Source of the DNA: Ilyonectria destructans
Taxonomy: Eukaryota; Ascomycota; Sordariomycetes; Hypocreales; Nectriaceae
Length of the DNA: 64,000 nucleotides
Reading direction: 5' to 3'
Assembly: GCA_020740775.1 (NCBI GenBank)
Contig: JAHEWK010000004.1
Location: 3,038,001 to 3,102,000 of the forward strand
How positions within the stretch are numbered: position 1 is the first letter of the stretch; the number at the start of each line of letters is the position of its first letter. A program made the translations under genes and the position numbers. Under the pieces are notes generated by a model. That model was not told where the DNA came from, ran no database searches, and saw only the letters and a list, made by a program, of their open reading frames with translations. Shown here piece after piece: positions 12,036-22,620 of this stretch.

Positions 12036-12917
12036 CATACCACTCGCCTTATTCTGGGTCGCATGCCCTTTTGGTTCGGTCTCGCACCGAGTATGCGAGC
12101 AGCAGACGGAAGACCCTTGGATTCATGCGTGGGCAACAGTCAACAAACATAGCACAAACGATGAGGCTGACTGAAGCCAGTGATCTCAGTTCACGTCGTG
12201 AATTCAAGGGCAAATGCTTTAATTGAGTCGACCTCGTCAATTGTTCGTGCGTCTACTTGTGTTATCTCTGCGCTGGCCCCGCTAGCATCTTGGATATTCT
12301 CCAACAACGGTGACCGAGATGAGATTGATGATAAGACACTCAAGGTACGGCGGGTTGGGCTTTCTCGTAGGATGTAGAAAACGGGACTTTAATTTTCTGA
12401 CCTGACATTCGACTATCTAATTGTCATAAAGGGCGGGAGAAGACCGGCACTCTCAAAACGCCAACACCGGGCGAACATGGGCGAACTAAGGCAAATCGTA
12501 CAGTGATTAGGCGACGAGCATTAAACTTGGATCCCCTGCACCAATATTTGCCAGCTCGGCGCACCATTCGCCGTTATCTGGCGCAGGTGGCAAAAGGCGG
12601 AAATGAGCATGAAGCATACCGCACAAGGCAACCGGCATCGGAGCATGTGAGGATGGTTTCGGTGCCTTGTTGAGACGGTGAACGGTTGTCGCTCATCACC
12701 GACAAAAGGCAAGCTTGGAGCTCACCGCAGTGCTGCGATGCGCGATGACAAGCATCGAATTGCCCTCTATGCAATACACAAACAAGATCATGCCTACAGA
12801 CTATATTCTATTCTGTAAAAATATGGATTCACAATTGCAAACCTAAAATTTAAAATGCAAGTAGTGGTTGACGCTCTAGTTAATTTACCCATGGTTCCGC
12901 ACGCACTGCCGTATCCT
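12036..12917. other. Intergenic between the inverted-repeat element and the HET gene
   Basis: No recognisable coding region, repeat or RNA gene. Short open frames on both strands are unsupported. Confidence 0.4.
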
Positions 12918-15021
12918 CTAACACAGACACACCTCAACTTCGTCCTGCTCTGTAAACCATTCGTCCTTTTGCACATAGCACCACCCAATCCGACTAAACT
13001 TGCCATCAGCGTTTCTTTTCAAGATCAAACCTCGATCCCGCACAAGAGGCAGAACCCAAACGCTCTCGACCCCGGCCCTCTCAGCACGCACGTCGAAGAA
13101 CCCGACGGCGACGACATGTCCCCAAGGGTCGTCTTTTGTCTTGCAGAGGTTGGATTTGCCCGCAAGTAAGACTCCATGTTCATCTGGCATCCGAGATTGT
13201 CGCCAGTTCTTCGTCGGTGTCGAATAGGTCGACACCAGATCGTGCAGCACTTCTGCTTCGGCCACGTGCCCTATTAGCTGCAGCTCGCAAACCGGCATGT
13301 GTAGCGCATCCACGTCGCACTGCGTATCGTCAGACCATCGGTCCGGATCCACGGTCTTGGGTCGGACTCTTTTAAATGCTGGATCTCTGTGTCGCTTGAT
13401 ACGAGTCGGTTCCCATTGATCTTGCGCGACGGGCCCTTCGACAGCGGCCCAAGACCACGACGGCGCACGCACAACTGGTCCAGATTCACTGGTAAGTCTT
13501 GTCGGCTTTGGTCGTGTCACGGGGATTTTGCCTTTCGAACCAGCTTGAAAGGTATAGCAGGGTCTCCACAGAAGACCACGCACAAGATCACATTCCCATA
13601 TACCGGCGAGATAGCGAGACTTGAGAATGCGGGCGGCTGGTTGAGCAAGGGCGGTGATGGCGGCGAATATGTCATGTGGATTAGACAGGCGACATGTGAC
13701 GAAGACTTCCATGGCCAGGTACCACTCTCGCAGAGTCCGCTCCCTCAATGCTTGTGGATCTTTAGATGGCGTGTTGGCCGTGGAGGGCTGTAGGAACAAA
13801 GGGCGAGTCTTGTTCGGTCCATGTCTGCCATTCTCAAAGGAAGAATCTGTCACGCACATGAATCGAAGCTGCTCTTCCCCGAATATGACGCACCGTCGGC
13901 CGCTCAACCTCTCCTGGAAGCACCATCCTCGAGTATAGACAGGGCCTATATCGACCGTCCTCGGCAGGTCTACCACCAAAGTCCCCGCGTTTCCCGATGC
14001 ATCTATCGGCAGTTGACACGACCGAGGTCTCGTTGGAGATGCAATATTGTTAGGAACAAAACTTTTCCTCGAGTCTGCAGATCGTCCTGCGATGACGGTG
14101 AGCGTCGCGTTACCGTAGACCTGCGCCATGGTCCTTGACTCGCGCTCCCAGTCTGCAACATCGCCTTGTATAATGCATAATGCGTCGATCCAGACGTATT
14201 GCATCCCGAGTGTACGAGTGAGAGATATGACTTCTTGGTGGGCTGTTGCTAGGTGCGATTCCACGATTCCTTTCATCATGGAGGCATAAGTGTTAGGAGT
14301 GAGTGTTAATATATCGCTCGTGATCACTCCCCAACAGTACGACAAGGCGACGTATTTGTCACGAATGCCCTGCGTCGAGACGAGGCGCACAGGTTTCCCG
14401 TTGGTAGAATCGCCGACGTCAATTATCCTCGTGGGCATGATGTAGTCTGGGCTGATGTCGCATCGCCGGTGATGCGTACAGCAGTTGTTTAGCCACTGTT
14501 GAATCATTTGGATGTAAAACTCGGGGTTCTGGTCCGTTGTGCTGCGTCTCCCACGAAGGCGGTACTTGGAAGGGCATCCTGGTAACCTCGAACCCAGTCA
14601 ACATCTAGCTTTGACGGAAGAAGCTGAGCACATACTCGTAGACCTCCAGCCTTTCTCTCACACTAGGAAGCGGGTTGGAATCTGGCCCCCGCTCGCCCCA
14701 TGACAAGATTCCGTCAACATAGGGCTGCCCACAACTAACATCGATGTAAGTCCCGGAAGAACCGTTAAAAATGAAGTGGCCGCCGTATAACCATATCGAT
14801 GGAGTCCATCTCTCTCCTTCGGGCCAGGCAGATTCGCCCCGGAGAAGACTGTCTAACTGAGTATGGATGGTGGATTTGTAGAGTGTGCTCCAGCACAGAG
14901 AGCAGAAGTCGCACCCATTTTCGGCGCTTGACTTCAACGCGCTGAGGTTTGGATGGAAGAGCACAAAGGTCTCAACTAGATCCTCAATCGTAAGGAGGGA
15001 ACAACGTTGACAGAGGGGCAT
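12918..15021 (-). CDS. HET-domain (heterokaryon incompatibility) protein
   Basis: Model is complement(join(12918..14586, 14636..15021)), 684 aa. The 49-nt intron has a perfect GTATGT donor and keeps phase 2. I chose ATG 15021 because no in-frame ATG lies further upstream. The N-terminal 130 residues carry CxxC-type cysteines (CQRC, CDFCSLC). The HET domain shows its three diagnostic blocks: YVALSYCWG near 207-215, YVWIDALCIIQ near 259, and RGWCFQERL near 348. Family knowledge: HET domains are TIR-related and act as cell-death effectors in vegetative incompatibility. The C-terminal half is variable, as usual. No internal stop is seen. It lies between the two members of the small-protein family, on the same strand. 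Confidence 0.9.
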
Positions 15022-15797
15022 AGTTCTTGACTCTAGCCACAGCACATCAACTAGGCGTGCGGAACTTTGGAGAAAGATGGAATATTGATGGCGCGTCTTC
15101 TTGGAGGCAGCTAAATGAGGGAAATGTGTGACTATTTACTAGGCGGCTAATTGTCACGCCTTGTCTGCAGGTCCCAGTCTGGCCTGCAGCTGTGTACAAA
15201 GAGTGCGGGGCGGAACAAGATAGTTCCACATCACCATTGACGCATTGTCGGTGGGTGAGGCTCACCGTTCACCGAAGCGCTGAAGCGGCAGCCGGCCATC
15301 ACGAGCGCCCGCAATTGTGGTGTGCACAGGAAGCAGAATGGTTGCCTTTAATTTTTAGTCGCCTAGTAGATCGGAACAAACCTCCTAGTTCGCCCTAAAG
15401 ATGTCCTTCCGTCACACTCTTATCAATTCCCAAACTGCCCAGCAATAGCGCTTTCTACGAAGTGAGCACGGCGAAAGAGTGGAAAATTGAAGAATAAGGG
15501 GTGGCTAGAGATTTCGCATTTCATCATTTCAATTGATTGAGCATATCTTTAAGGATGGTAGCGAGTTCGAGGACAGGTGAGAAGGTTGCTATACTAGGTA
15601 GATAAGGATAAAGTACACAGACTCCAGACTTCCCTTGCAATACTCGACGTAATCACTAATAAGCCCTGAAAAACGGTTGTTTGGATGATGCTTAGTTGCG
15701 CGAGGTACAGTGCGCTGCCGCGGAAATAAGTGTAGCTGCACCGTACGTCACTCCTTCCTCCATCCCATCAGCCCCCTTTCTCAGACGCAGGTCCAAG
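15022..15797. other. Intergenic between the HET gene and small-protein copy B
   Basis: Contains the HET promoter side and the 3' flank of copy B. No supported gene. Confidence 0.4.
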
Positions 15798-16148
15798 TCA
15801 AGACTGTGGCTGTGCTCCAGTCAAAGCCTGAGAAGTCTCGAGGGGAAGCTTCAGCGCCGCAATGATGTTCTCGGCACGTGTTTTCGCAGCATCGACCGAC
15901 ATGGTTGGTTGAAACCCTGGTGGTGGGCGATGGTGGGGTTGATCCACCTCCGCTAAGAAAGCTTCGATGGCTGGAGAGCCTGCAGGGGCTGGGTCACTTG
16001 GTGCCGGCACCGTGGAATGATCGACCCTGATCCACGAAAGGGTATTAGAAGATACAGTTCAATACAATCCATGAAGAAAATTGACCTAATAACAAGAGGG
16101 GATTCACGCATACATTTGGACGTTACCTGCGGGTGCGGTGGCTGACAT
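15798..16148 (-). CDS. Small protein of an undescribed family, copy B (87 aa)
   Basis: Model is complement(join(15798..16026, 16114..16148)), 87 aa, with an 87-nt intron (donor gtatgc, acceptor ggatcag). First-exon length (35 nt), intron phase and motif PHHRPPPGFQPTMS are shared with copy A at 10783-11119. The N-terminal part is rich in Ala, Pro and Ser, and a helix-prone, Ala-rich tail follows the motif. The start context cagcATGTC fits fungal preference. A hydrophobic frame runs upstream of this ATG without another start, so the true N-terminus is uncertain. A TATA-like stretch lies near 16327-16336. I recognise no family and assign no function. Confidence 0.6.
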
Positions 16149-16600
16149 GCTGAGAATTGCAATACCCAGGGCATAGACGAGCGTCTTAGCTTGCCAGTAC
16201 GACTCGGAGAACAGCCGCAAAATTCGGGTGTCAATTTTTTGTATAATAGAAGAGTGGGAATATGGATAGGTCTGTTTTGATGCTCGCTGTAGTCCATGAG
16301 AGCAGCTACCAGAGGTGACGGGCCCTATTATATATTACATGAAGAGCTTCGGAAGGAGTCTTTTTGCCTTTTTGCGACTGAAGGTGACAAGAGTGACAAG
16401 AGCAACAGACAACACCGGGTGCGGTGCAGGACGAGGCGTGGAAATGCAACGCGATGATTAGCCGTGCAGACATCACCCGTTCGGTGTGGTTTACATAGGG
16501 AACCCCTTCTGGAAGGCTGATGCGGCAGCTAGACTGCATTCAGATCAAATACCGGAAGCGCGGAAGCTTGCGTCCGACCGCCCGCCGGAACCGCATTCGA

Positions 16601-16636
16601 ACCAAGGCAACCAAGGCAACCAAGGCAACCAAGGCA
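16601..16636. repeat. 9-bp tandem repeat, four units
   Basis: Four consecutive copies of accaaggca upstream of small-protein copy B and downstream of the glutamyl-tRNA synthetase gene. Noncoding as far as can be seen. Confidence 0.8.
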
Positions 16637-16720
16637 GCTTCGGGCAAATATCAGGCCGACCATAACTGCGAGGGTCCTCCGCAGGTTTAGGTGCGCCATT
16701 AACATGTCTGAAATGTGGGA

Positions 16721-16760
16721 GATGTGACGTACCTGGGAGTGATGTGACGTACCTGAGAGT
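16721..16760. repeat. 20-bp tandem duplication containing TGACGTAC
   Basis: Two adjacent 20-bp units (gatgtgacgtacctgggagt and one with a single G-to-A change). Each carries TGACGTAC, close to bZIP/CREB-type sites. They lie about 575-610 bp upstream of the small-protein copy B start. A regulatory role is only a suggestion. Confidence 0.6.
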
Positions 16761-16958
16761 GATGGTGTGTGGCTGGCTTGAGCGAGGGCACGTGAAGCCT
16801 CCGGCTATTACAACATCACATTCATCTCGAGCAAAAACGACCAAGAACATACACCGGTACGATATTCTATTTTGTCCCTTAATCCTCTTTCGTTACTATA
16901 TCGAACATGACACTCGTCAAATCATCAGACCGCATCCCTTCTCTCTTTATTCACCCCC

Positions 16959-18895
16959 TCAGCTCTTTCCACCGGTTGGCACCTTGAAGAGCACCGCCCG
17001 TCCCTCGGGTCCGTCGCCGAGCTTCTTGTCCACGCGGAAGTATCCCTTGCGCTCAAGCTGGAGGAAGTCGCCCTCCTTGAGCTCGGAAATGTTGGCGTCG
17101 ACCAGGGCCTCGGTCATGGTGGCCGTCACGGGCGCCAGGTAGTCGTCGAGCTCGTCGTCCTTCTCCAGGGTGTCCTTGGTGATGAGGTAGCCAAACTCCC
17201 ACAGCTCAGCCTCGACCAGGTTGCCCTCGTCAGATGACAGCCAAGTGACCTTCTTCTCGGTGGTCTTGAAGTCTCCTGCGAGGTGCAGCTCCAGCTGGAG
17301 CTCCTTGATGGGGCTGGCTGACTTGTCAAGGCCACGCACGATGGCGTTGCCCCAGCTCATCAGCGTAATCTCCTCACCGTCAGCGAACGAGGCAACGTCG
17401 GCCTGGTCGATGATGAGCTTGCTTCCAAACGTCACCTTCTTGGTGCCAACGTCGGGGTTCTTGGCGTGCTTGGGTCGGTCCTCCTTGTATGAGGCCTCGG
17501 GTCCTCCGGTGAGGGTCACAGCCACGGCATCCTTCTTCTCGACGGCGATGAATCGAGGCACAACGGGGTCCAGCATTCGCTTGTTGATGGCCCAGATGGT
17601 AGTCCAGTCCATGGTGACAATGTTTCGGCTGGGGCCCTGCTTCAGCATGAACTCGCGCAGAGCAGCGACGGTCAAACCGCGGCGCAGGATACCACGGACG
17701 GTGGGCAGGCGGGGATCGTCCCAGCCGGTAACGCGGCCGGTGTCGACGACCTTGGTGAGCTTTCGCTTGGAGAGGAAGGTTCGGATGAAGTTGATACGGG
17801 CAAACTCCCACAGGTTCACCTTGCGGAGCTTCAGGTTCTCGAGGAACCAGTGGTATTGTTCGTTTCGGTCGGCGTACTCGGTGGTGCGCAGGGCGTGGGT
17901 GACGCCCTCGAGACTGTCGACGACGGGGCAGGCGAAGTCGTAGGTGGGGTAGATGTTCCAGGTCCAGCCGGTGCGGTGGTGAGGCGCGGGCTCCTTGTCC
18001 TTGAAGTTGGGGAATCGGTAGATGACGGGGTCGCGCATGGAGCCGTTGTTGGAGTCGAATTGGATGCGAGCGCGGATGCAGTGCTTGCGGCCGAGGTCGG
18101 TTCCCGCCTTCATCTCGCGGAACATGGCCAAGCTCTCCTCGGCAGGGCGGTCGCGGCACTTGCTGGCGAGGCGGTTCTTGCGGTCGTCCTTCTGGATCTC
18201 CTGGTCGGTGTCGTCGGCGTAGGCGCCGCCGTCGAGGATCATCTTCTCGCAGGTGTCGTACAGCTCCTGGAAGTAGTCGCTGGTGTGGGAGACGGAGACA
18301 TACTTGATGTCCATCAGCTCGAGATCGTGCAGAATGGCGTCCTCAAACTCCTGCTTCTCCTTGGTGGGGTTGGTGTCGTCGAATCGAACGAGGAGCTTGC
18401 CATCGGGGGCCTGCTTCGCGAAGTAGTCGTTGAGGAGGGCGGCTTTGGCGTGTCCGATGTGGAGGAAACCACTGGGGCTCGAGGTTAGTTGGATGATGAG
18501 GATGAGCGTGCTACCTTGACTTACGAGGGCTCAGGGGGGAATCGGGTGACGACACCATTGTCGGTGTTGCTCAGACCGATGTTGTAGTTGGCGCCGCCCT
18601 TCTTGTCGGCCTTCTTAGGACCGGCAGCCTTCTCCTTGACCTCGGGGTGGGCGTCCTCGATGTACTTGAACCAACGGGCGGCATTGGCGAAGCCGGCCTT
18701 GCGGATGAGGCCAACGGCGACCTTGTTGGAGCGCACGGCGGCCCAGACCTTCTCGTCGGCCTCGCTGAGCGTGTAGCCGCCCAGGTAAGTTCGTAGCGTC
18801 AGGAACTTGTCGAGCTGGGCGAGGTGGGGCTCGATGGTCTTGAAGTCGGCGGTGGCAAGCGTGGGGGCCAGGACCGCGGCGTCGAAGGAGGCCAT
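16959..18895 (-). CDS. GUS1: Cytosolic glutamyl-tRNA synthetase
   Basis: Model is complement(join(16959..18471, 18525..18895)), 627 aa. The 53-nt intron has a GTAAGT donor and ACTAAC branch site. The enzyme charges tRNA-Glu with glutamate in the cytosol. Residues 1-100 form the GST-like N-terminal domain used by the yeast enzyme to bind Arc1. The class-I signature HIGH is present as FLHIGHA near residues 126-132, preceded by VTRFPPEPSG. The KMSKS counterpart is LSKRKL near 357. The run RDPVIYR, HHRTG, IYPTYDFACP, GVTHALRT fits the archaeal/eukaryotic GluRS lineage rather than GlnRS. The length is slightly below the 708 aa of yeast. The intron interrupts the sequence just before HIGH. A TGACTCA element upstream suggests cross-pathway control. 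Confidence 0.95.
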
Positions 18896-19095
18896 GATTG
18901 CGGGAGGAGGAGGGTGATTCCTGTCTGTCTGTATGTTTGTCGTCTGTATGTGATTGCGGTGGTGGTCGTGGATCGATGCCGTCTTTATCGCTGCCCCGCG
19001 CCGTTCAAAGTGCGAGTTTGTAGGGTTATTATTATGCCGCCAAAACTCCCCGCCACGACTTGGAGGGGTCGAAGAGTTTGGCGGGGTGTGCTCGA

Positions 19096-19102
19096 TGACT
19101 CA
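19096..19102. promoter_or_regulatory. Gcn4/CPC1-type site upstream of glutamyl-tRNA synthetase
   Basis: A perfect palindromic TGACTCA lies about 200 bp upstream of the GluRS start at 18895. Established knowledge: Gcn4/CPC-1 bZIP proteins bind this heptamer and activate amino-acid biosynthesis and tRNA-synthetase genes on amino-acid starvation. One 7-mer can occur by chance. Confidence 0.5.
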
Positions 19103-19790
19103 GAAAATCTCGCAGGCGCACGTGACCAACATGTGTCGTCGCCTGACCGAGAGCTTCAATCCCACCACTGTCTCTTGATGCATCCCTGCAATTCATCTTT
19201 GTGACGACAAGGGTTGCTTGGTGTTTTACGCAGGTACCATGCAGCCAACAGGTTTTTTTCATATATATTCTGTTTAATATGACGAATTGGCCATCAATTG
19301 CCTTGATGTTTGCCCGTGCTCATCTCCTTCCGGGGCCGGGCCGGTCCTCTCCTTTACCCACCGCCTCATCGCCACCCGTGTCTAGGACCAGCCATCGTGC
19401 CATCGTCATCCCACTTCTGCCCCCGAAGCCGGAGTTTGTAGTCATTGACCTTTTTCTTTCCCATTCACGGCTCCGATGTATCGGCGAGATCGACGGATAG
19501 GAGGATGACGAGGGTTGGTTGGCACGCCGTCGGTGCAATTTACAGGGCCAGGGTCCTCACCGAAGCATCTTCCATCGCCGAAGACTTGTCAGCATACATT
19601 GTTGAATCGGACCTAATGATCCAGCGGTGAGAAAACTCGCTTGTAGAACCCTTCGGAATTACACCAATCTAATTACACGCTGCTGATGGCATAAGAAAAC
19701 TACTCGGATCATTTTATGACATAACAAGTGGGTGCTTTATTCTTGCTAACCTATACATGCAAGACGGCTAGGACCACAAATGTGTCCTAT
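19103..19790. other. Intergenic, no supported gene
   Basis: Lies between the GluRS promoter and the 3' end of the SRPBCC gene. No open frame with recognisable features. Confidence 0.4.
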
Positions 19791-20315
19791 TTAGGTATTC
19801 TTCTCCCGAGTAGCTTTAATCAAGCCGTCCAGCCAATTCTGGTGTCCCAGCAACATGGGGTTGGGCTTTGTCGTAGCTAGCTCCGCAGCAGGCTTTCCGA
19901 TTTGAGACTCTTGCGTTAGAATCCGAACTACCCCCCATTCCAAATCCTCCACAATCCATGCATGGTAGACGTCCAAGGCGGTGTTTTCGTCGCCTTCATT
20001 CACCGCCCTCCATGCTAGTCGTCCAGGCGATGTCGCAGTGGGTGTAACCGACTCTAACACCTCGGATGGAAGAGGGGCGAATCCGAAAGTCGAGAAACTG
20101 AACTTGTCTCCCTTCTCAAGCATAGGGCCAGAGGTTGGCGGGGTGATTTGGCTGACATTGTCGTAATATGATTCCCACTTTGTGATGTCGGCAAGAAATT
20201 GCCACACCTGCTCGGCGGTGATGCCCTTGACGATGACCTCGTTTGAGACGTAATTGTCTGTCGTCCCCGGGAGGAATTCAACAGGCCAGATGATATCGGA
20301 AGTCATTTTGCTCAT
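19791..20315 (-). CDS. SRPBCC / polyketide-cyclase-like small protein
   Basis: Single-exon gene, 174 aa. I start it at ATG 20315 (MSKMTSD); no earlier in-frame ATG exists. The sequence has the START/SRPBCC pattern: an early helix with VWQFLADITKWESYYDN, then the turn MLEKGDKFSF, alternating beta strands, LAWRAVNEG, and a long C-terminal helix ending GLIKATREKNT. Family knowledge: this fold makes a hydrophobic cavity used for lipid binding, polyketide cyclisation or dehydration. Which of these applies cannot be told, and there is no polyketide synthase in the window. A TATATAG-like element lies about 206 bp upstream. Length and content look intact. Confidence 0.75.
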   Translation of the reverse strand: MSKMTSDIIWPVEFLPGTTDNYVSNEVIVKGITAEQVWQFLADITKWESYYDNVSQITPPTSGPMLEKGDKFSFSTFGFAPLPSEVLESVTPTATSPGRLAWRAVNEGDENTALDVYHAWIVEDLEWGVVRILTQESQIGKPAAELATTKPNPMLLGHQNWLDGLIKATREKNT

Positions 20316-20779
20316 GGTGAAAGCGTCGTGGTTTGGTGAGTTCAGGTTTGAGCGTGAAATGTTGGGTGAAGGTAAATAATAGAAATCGAGATAACACGTC
20401 TGTTTACACCCTGCGATACCCTCATTAAATAGAGATGATTTTACAATAGTCGAAAATGCGGCACAAATACCCGAGCCGATGTTGATTAATAATATTGTGA
20501 GAACCGCCGAGGAACCCCCACTATATAGGCTCAAGCAACTGGTCGCGGTCGGAAAACTGCTAAGTCCTTACCCGACATTATTCAGCAACGCGCGGCCAGC
20601 GAGAATCAGTCTTGACGAAAATTGTGTAAGAAACAACCCAAGGAAATTTCGATTAATGATAGTCTATGTCTATATAAAACACCTAATTCCACCAAAGTCC
20701 TTCACCGACCCGATAATGACAGAATTCTGCCAAAGAAGAAAAGAATGATACCCGAAAAGCGGGTATGGGTGATGTTACA
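20316..20779. other. Intergenic; promoter of the SRPBCC gene
   Basis: Contains a TATA-like element at about 20521-20527, facing the SRPBCC gene on the minus strand. Nothing else is recognisable. Confidence 0.4.
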
Positions 20780-21987
20780 TTAGCTCCTGTCGGGAAGCTT
20801 GCTGTTGACAATGGACAACTCAGATGTTGCCTTGACAGCCGTGAAAAACGGCTTGTTCTTACCCTCAAAAGTATAAGTGAAGAAAGACGTCAGGGTCTTC
20901 ATCAACACCTTCTCAAGTCGCTGTGCATCGATGGTACCGATCGTGGAGCTAATCTGAGCCTTGACCTCGGCAGGGAGTCCCAGAGCGGTGACGAGGAGAG
21001 GCACATCGGTGAACGAGCCGTGAACTGTTCCTGCAAGAGCGAGCTCCGTCTTGGGTCCTCGCAGGTTCTTCCAGAACGTGGCCCAAGTATCATCCTCGGC
21101 TCGGTGATTCGGTCGGCCAAGCATGAGGAAGGGCTGTTTCGGGCCCTTGGAGAGCGCGGGCTCGACGAATCGACCGTCTAGGTTGGCACCGCCGCGAAGG
21201 CGTGAGTCCGAGAGCAAGGCCACTGCGGCGCTGGAACCACCGAGCGAGTGTCCGTAGACCACAATGTTGTCAAAGTCAATCTTCCCGGGCAGTCCCTTGA
21301 GAAGCGAAGATCGACGGGAGGCATTTTCAAGCTGAGAGACGACGAAGGACAGGTCGTCGGCTCGAACCTAGGAGACTTGGTTAGTTTACTTCATAGAGGA
21401 AGTGGCGGATGGCTTACTTTAGTCAACTTGATCAGAGGATCTCCCTCCTCGGGGATGTCCGCAGCCTCAATGACAGAACCGTCTGGGAATTCGACGACGG
21501 CGGCATCGTAAGGGTGGTCGACGGTGATGACGACGTATCCACGGCTGGCAAGCGATCTGGCCATGTTGCCGTAGATGAGTCTGGAGTTTCCAGATCCGGG
21601 GGAGAAAACAGCGAGAGGGTACTGAGCGTCCTTGGACTTGCTGCATCCCTTGATGCTAGCAATGTCACACAGACCCATTGTGAGCTCAGCAAATGTCTCG
21701 TTGGAGAGACCCATTGCGGCAGCCTGTTGTCCGTAAACCTCTGCTGTGACAGGTGGCATATAAGCAACCTGCTTCATTGTGCAAGATTTCTTGTCGTCGA
21801 TTGGCCAGAACAGAGACGTCATGACCTTGCGCTTCTGTCTATCGTTCCCGGGGGAGTAAGGATCGATTCGACTTTTGTCCGTCATGGACTGAACCCGCAT
21901 AGCGACGGGGTGCGGGCCGCTTGGATCGGGGAACGAGACGGCGCCGACGCCCGCCATGGCGGAGAGAATGAGACTGAAGGAGCGCAT
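20780..21987 (-). CDS. Secreted alpha/beta-hydrolase, PAF-acetylhydrolase-like esterase
   Basis: Model is complement(join(20780..21367, 21418..21987)), 385 aa. The 50-nt intron is phase 0 (gtaagc donor, CTAAC branch, cctag acceptor). An N-terminal signal peptide (MRSFSLILSAMAGVGAVS) implies secretion. The nucleophile elbow is GHSLGG with Ser near residue 231. A likely acid is Asp in ANLDGRF (about 254) and a likely base is His in TVHGSF (about 306), the order expected for the PAF-acetylhydrolase isoform II family of esterases. The oxyanion-side motif PLAVFSPGSG is present. Natural substrates of the fungal members are not well established; short-chain or phospholipid ester hydrolysis is an inference. 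Confidence 0.85.
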
Positions 21988-22117
21988 GGTGATTGGAGAA
22001 GACAAGAGTCGAAAGGTTGGAGAAGAGATTGAGTGATTGTGAATGAAGGAGATGAGTGAATGCGGAGCGATGTGAGCTGTGATGATATTGCAATTAATTT
22101 TCGTTCCATGGAGCGTG

Positions 22118-22125
22118 TTTATATA
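22118..22125 (-). promoter_or_regulatory. TATA box of the secreted esterase gene
   Basis: TATATAAA on the minus strand about 131-138 bp upstream of the ATG at 21987. Confidence 0.5.
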
Positions 22126-22620
22126 GATGCACCGTCAACCTGAGATGACTTCGGCATCGGCACTTGAGACTGGACTAGATGCACAAAGTTGAAGATGACG
22201 ATGATACGCTATTCCTAATCTGGATTCCATCGAGCGAAGAGTCTTGGATCGCCGGGCCCGTGCCGCTCAGCCCCGTGAGCTCCTACAACTCTTACATGAA
22301 AAAACGGTGATGATTATGACGATGGAGAAGAGCTGGAGCTCAGGGCTGGGCCTGAGCCTGTCATGTCAAAGACGGTCTAACTGCGCCATTGGCTACAATC
22401 CAAGACACCAACGCTAGCTTCGCTCAATTATTCCCCCTTTGGGCATGGTCGGCTGCGGGTCTTCATCTCGTCCCATCGATGCCATTTGGGGTTTAAGCTC
22501 AAAGCTCACTCCGCCTCGGCACGTCTTCTGGAACTTCCATCTTGGAACCATCCCAGTCCTCGCATTAACGGGCATGTCGCCGCAAGAGCACACCAGAGTC
22601 GACTCCCGAGAATTGCAGCC

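Noticed and set aside
15953..16297. 114-codon minus-strand frame covering the first exon and intron of small-protein copy B
   Set aside because: Its protein does not align with the corresponding frame of copy A, whereas the spliced model does.
16560..16620. tRNA-like B box (ggttcgaatgc) on the minus strand
   Set aside because: No A box, anticodon arm or acceptor stem could be drawn around it.
16601..16636. Short tandem repeat as part of a CRISPR-like array
   Set aside because: There are no spacers, the unit is 9 bp and the genome is eukaryotic.
17380..18488. Several long open frames overlapping 17.2-18.5 kb on both strands
   Set aside because: All are shadows of the glutamyl-tRNA synthetase exons in GC-rich coding DNA.
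16959..18895. Glutaminyl-tRNA synthetase as the identity of this gene
   Set aside because: The GST-like N-domain and the order of motifs (VTRFPPEPSG, RDPVIYR, LSKRKL) match yeast Gus1-type GluRS better.
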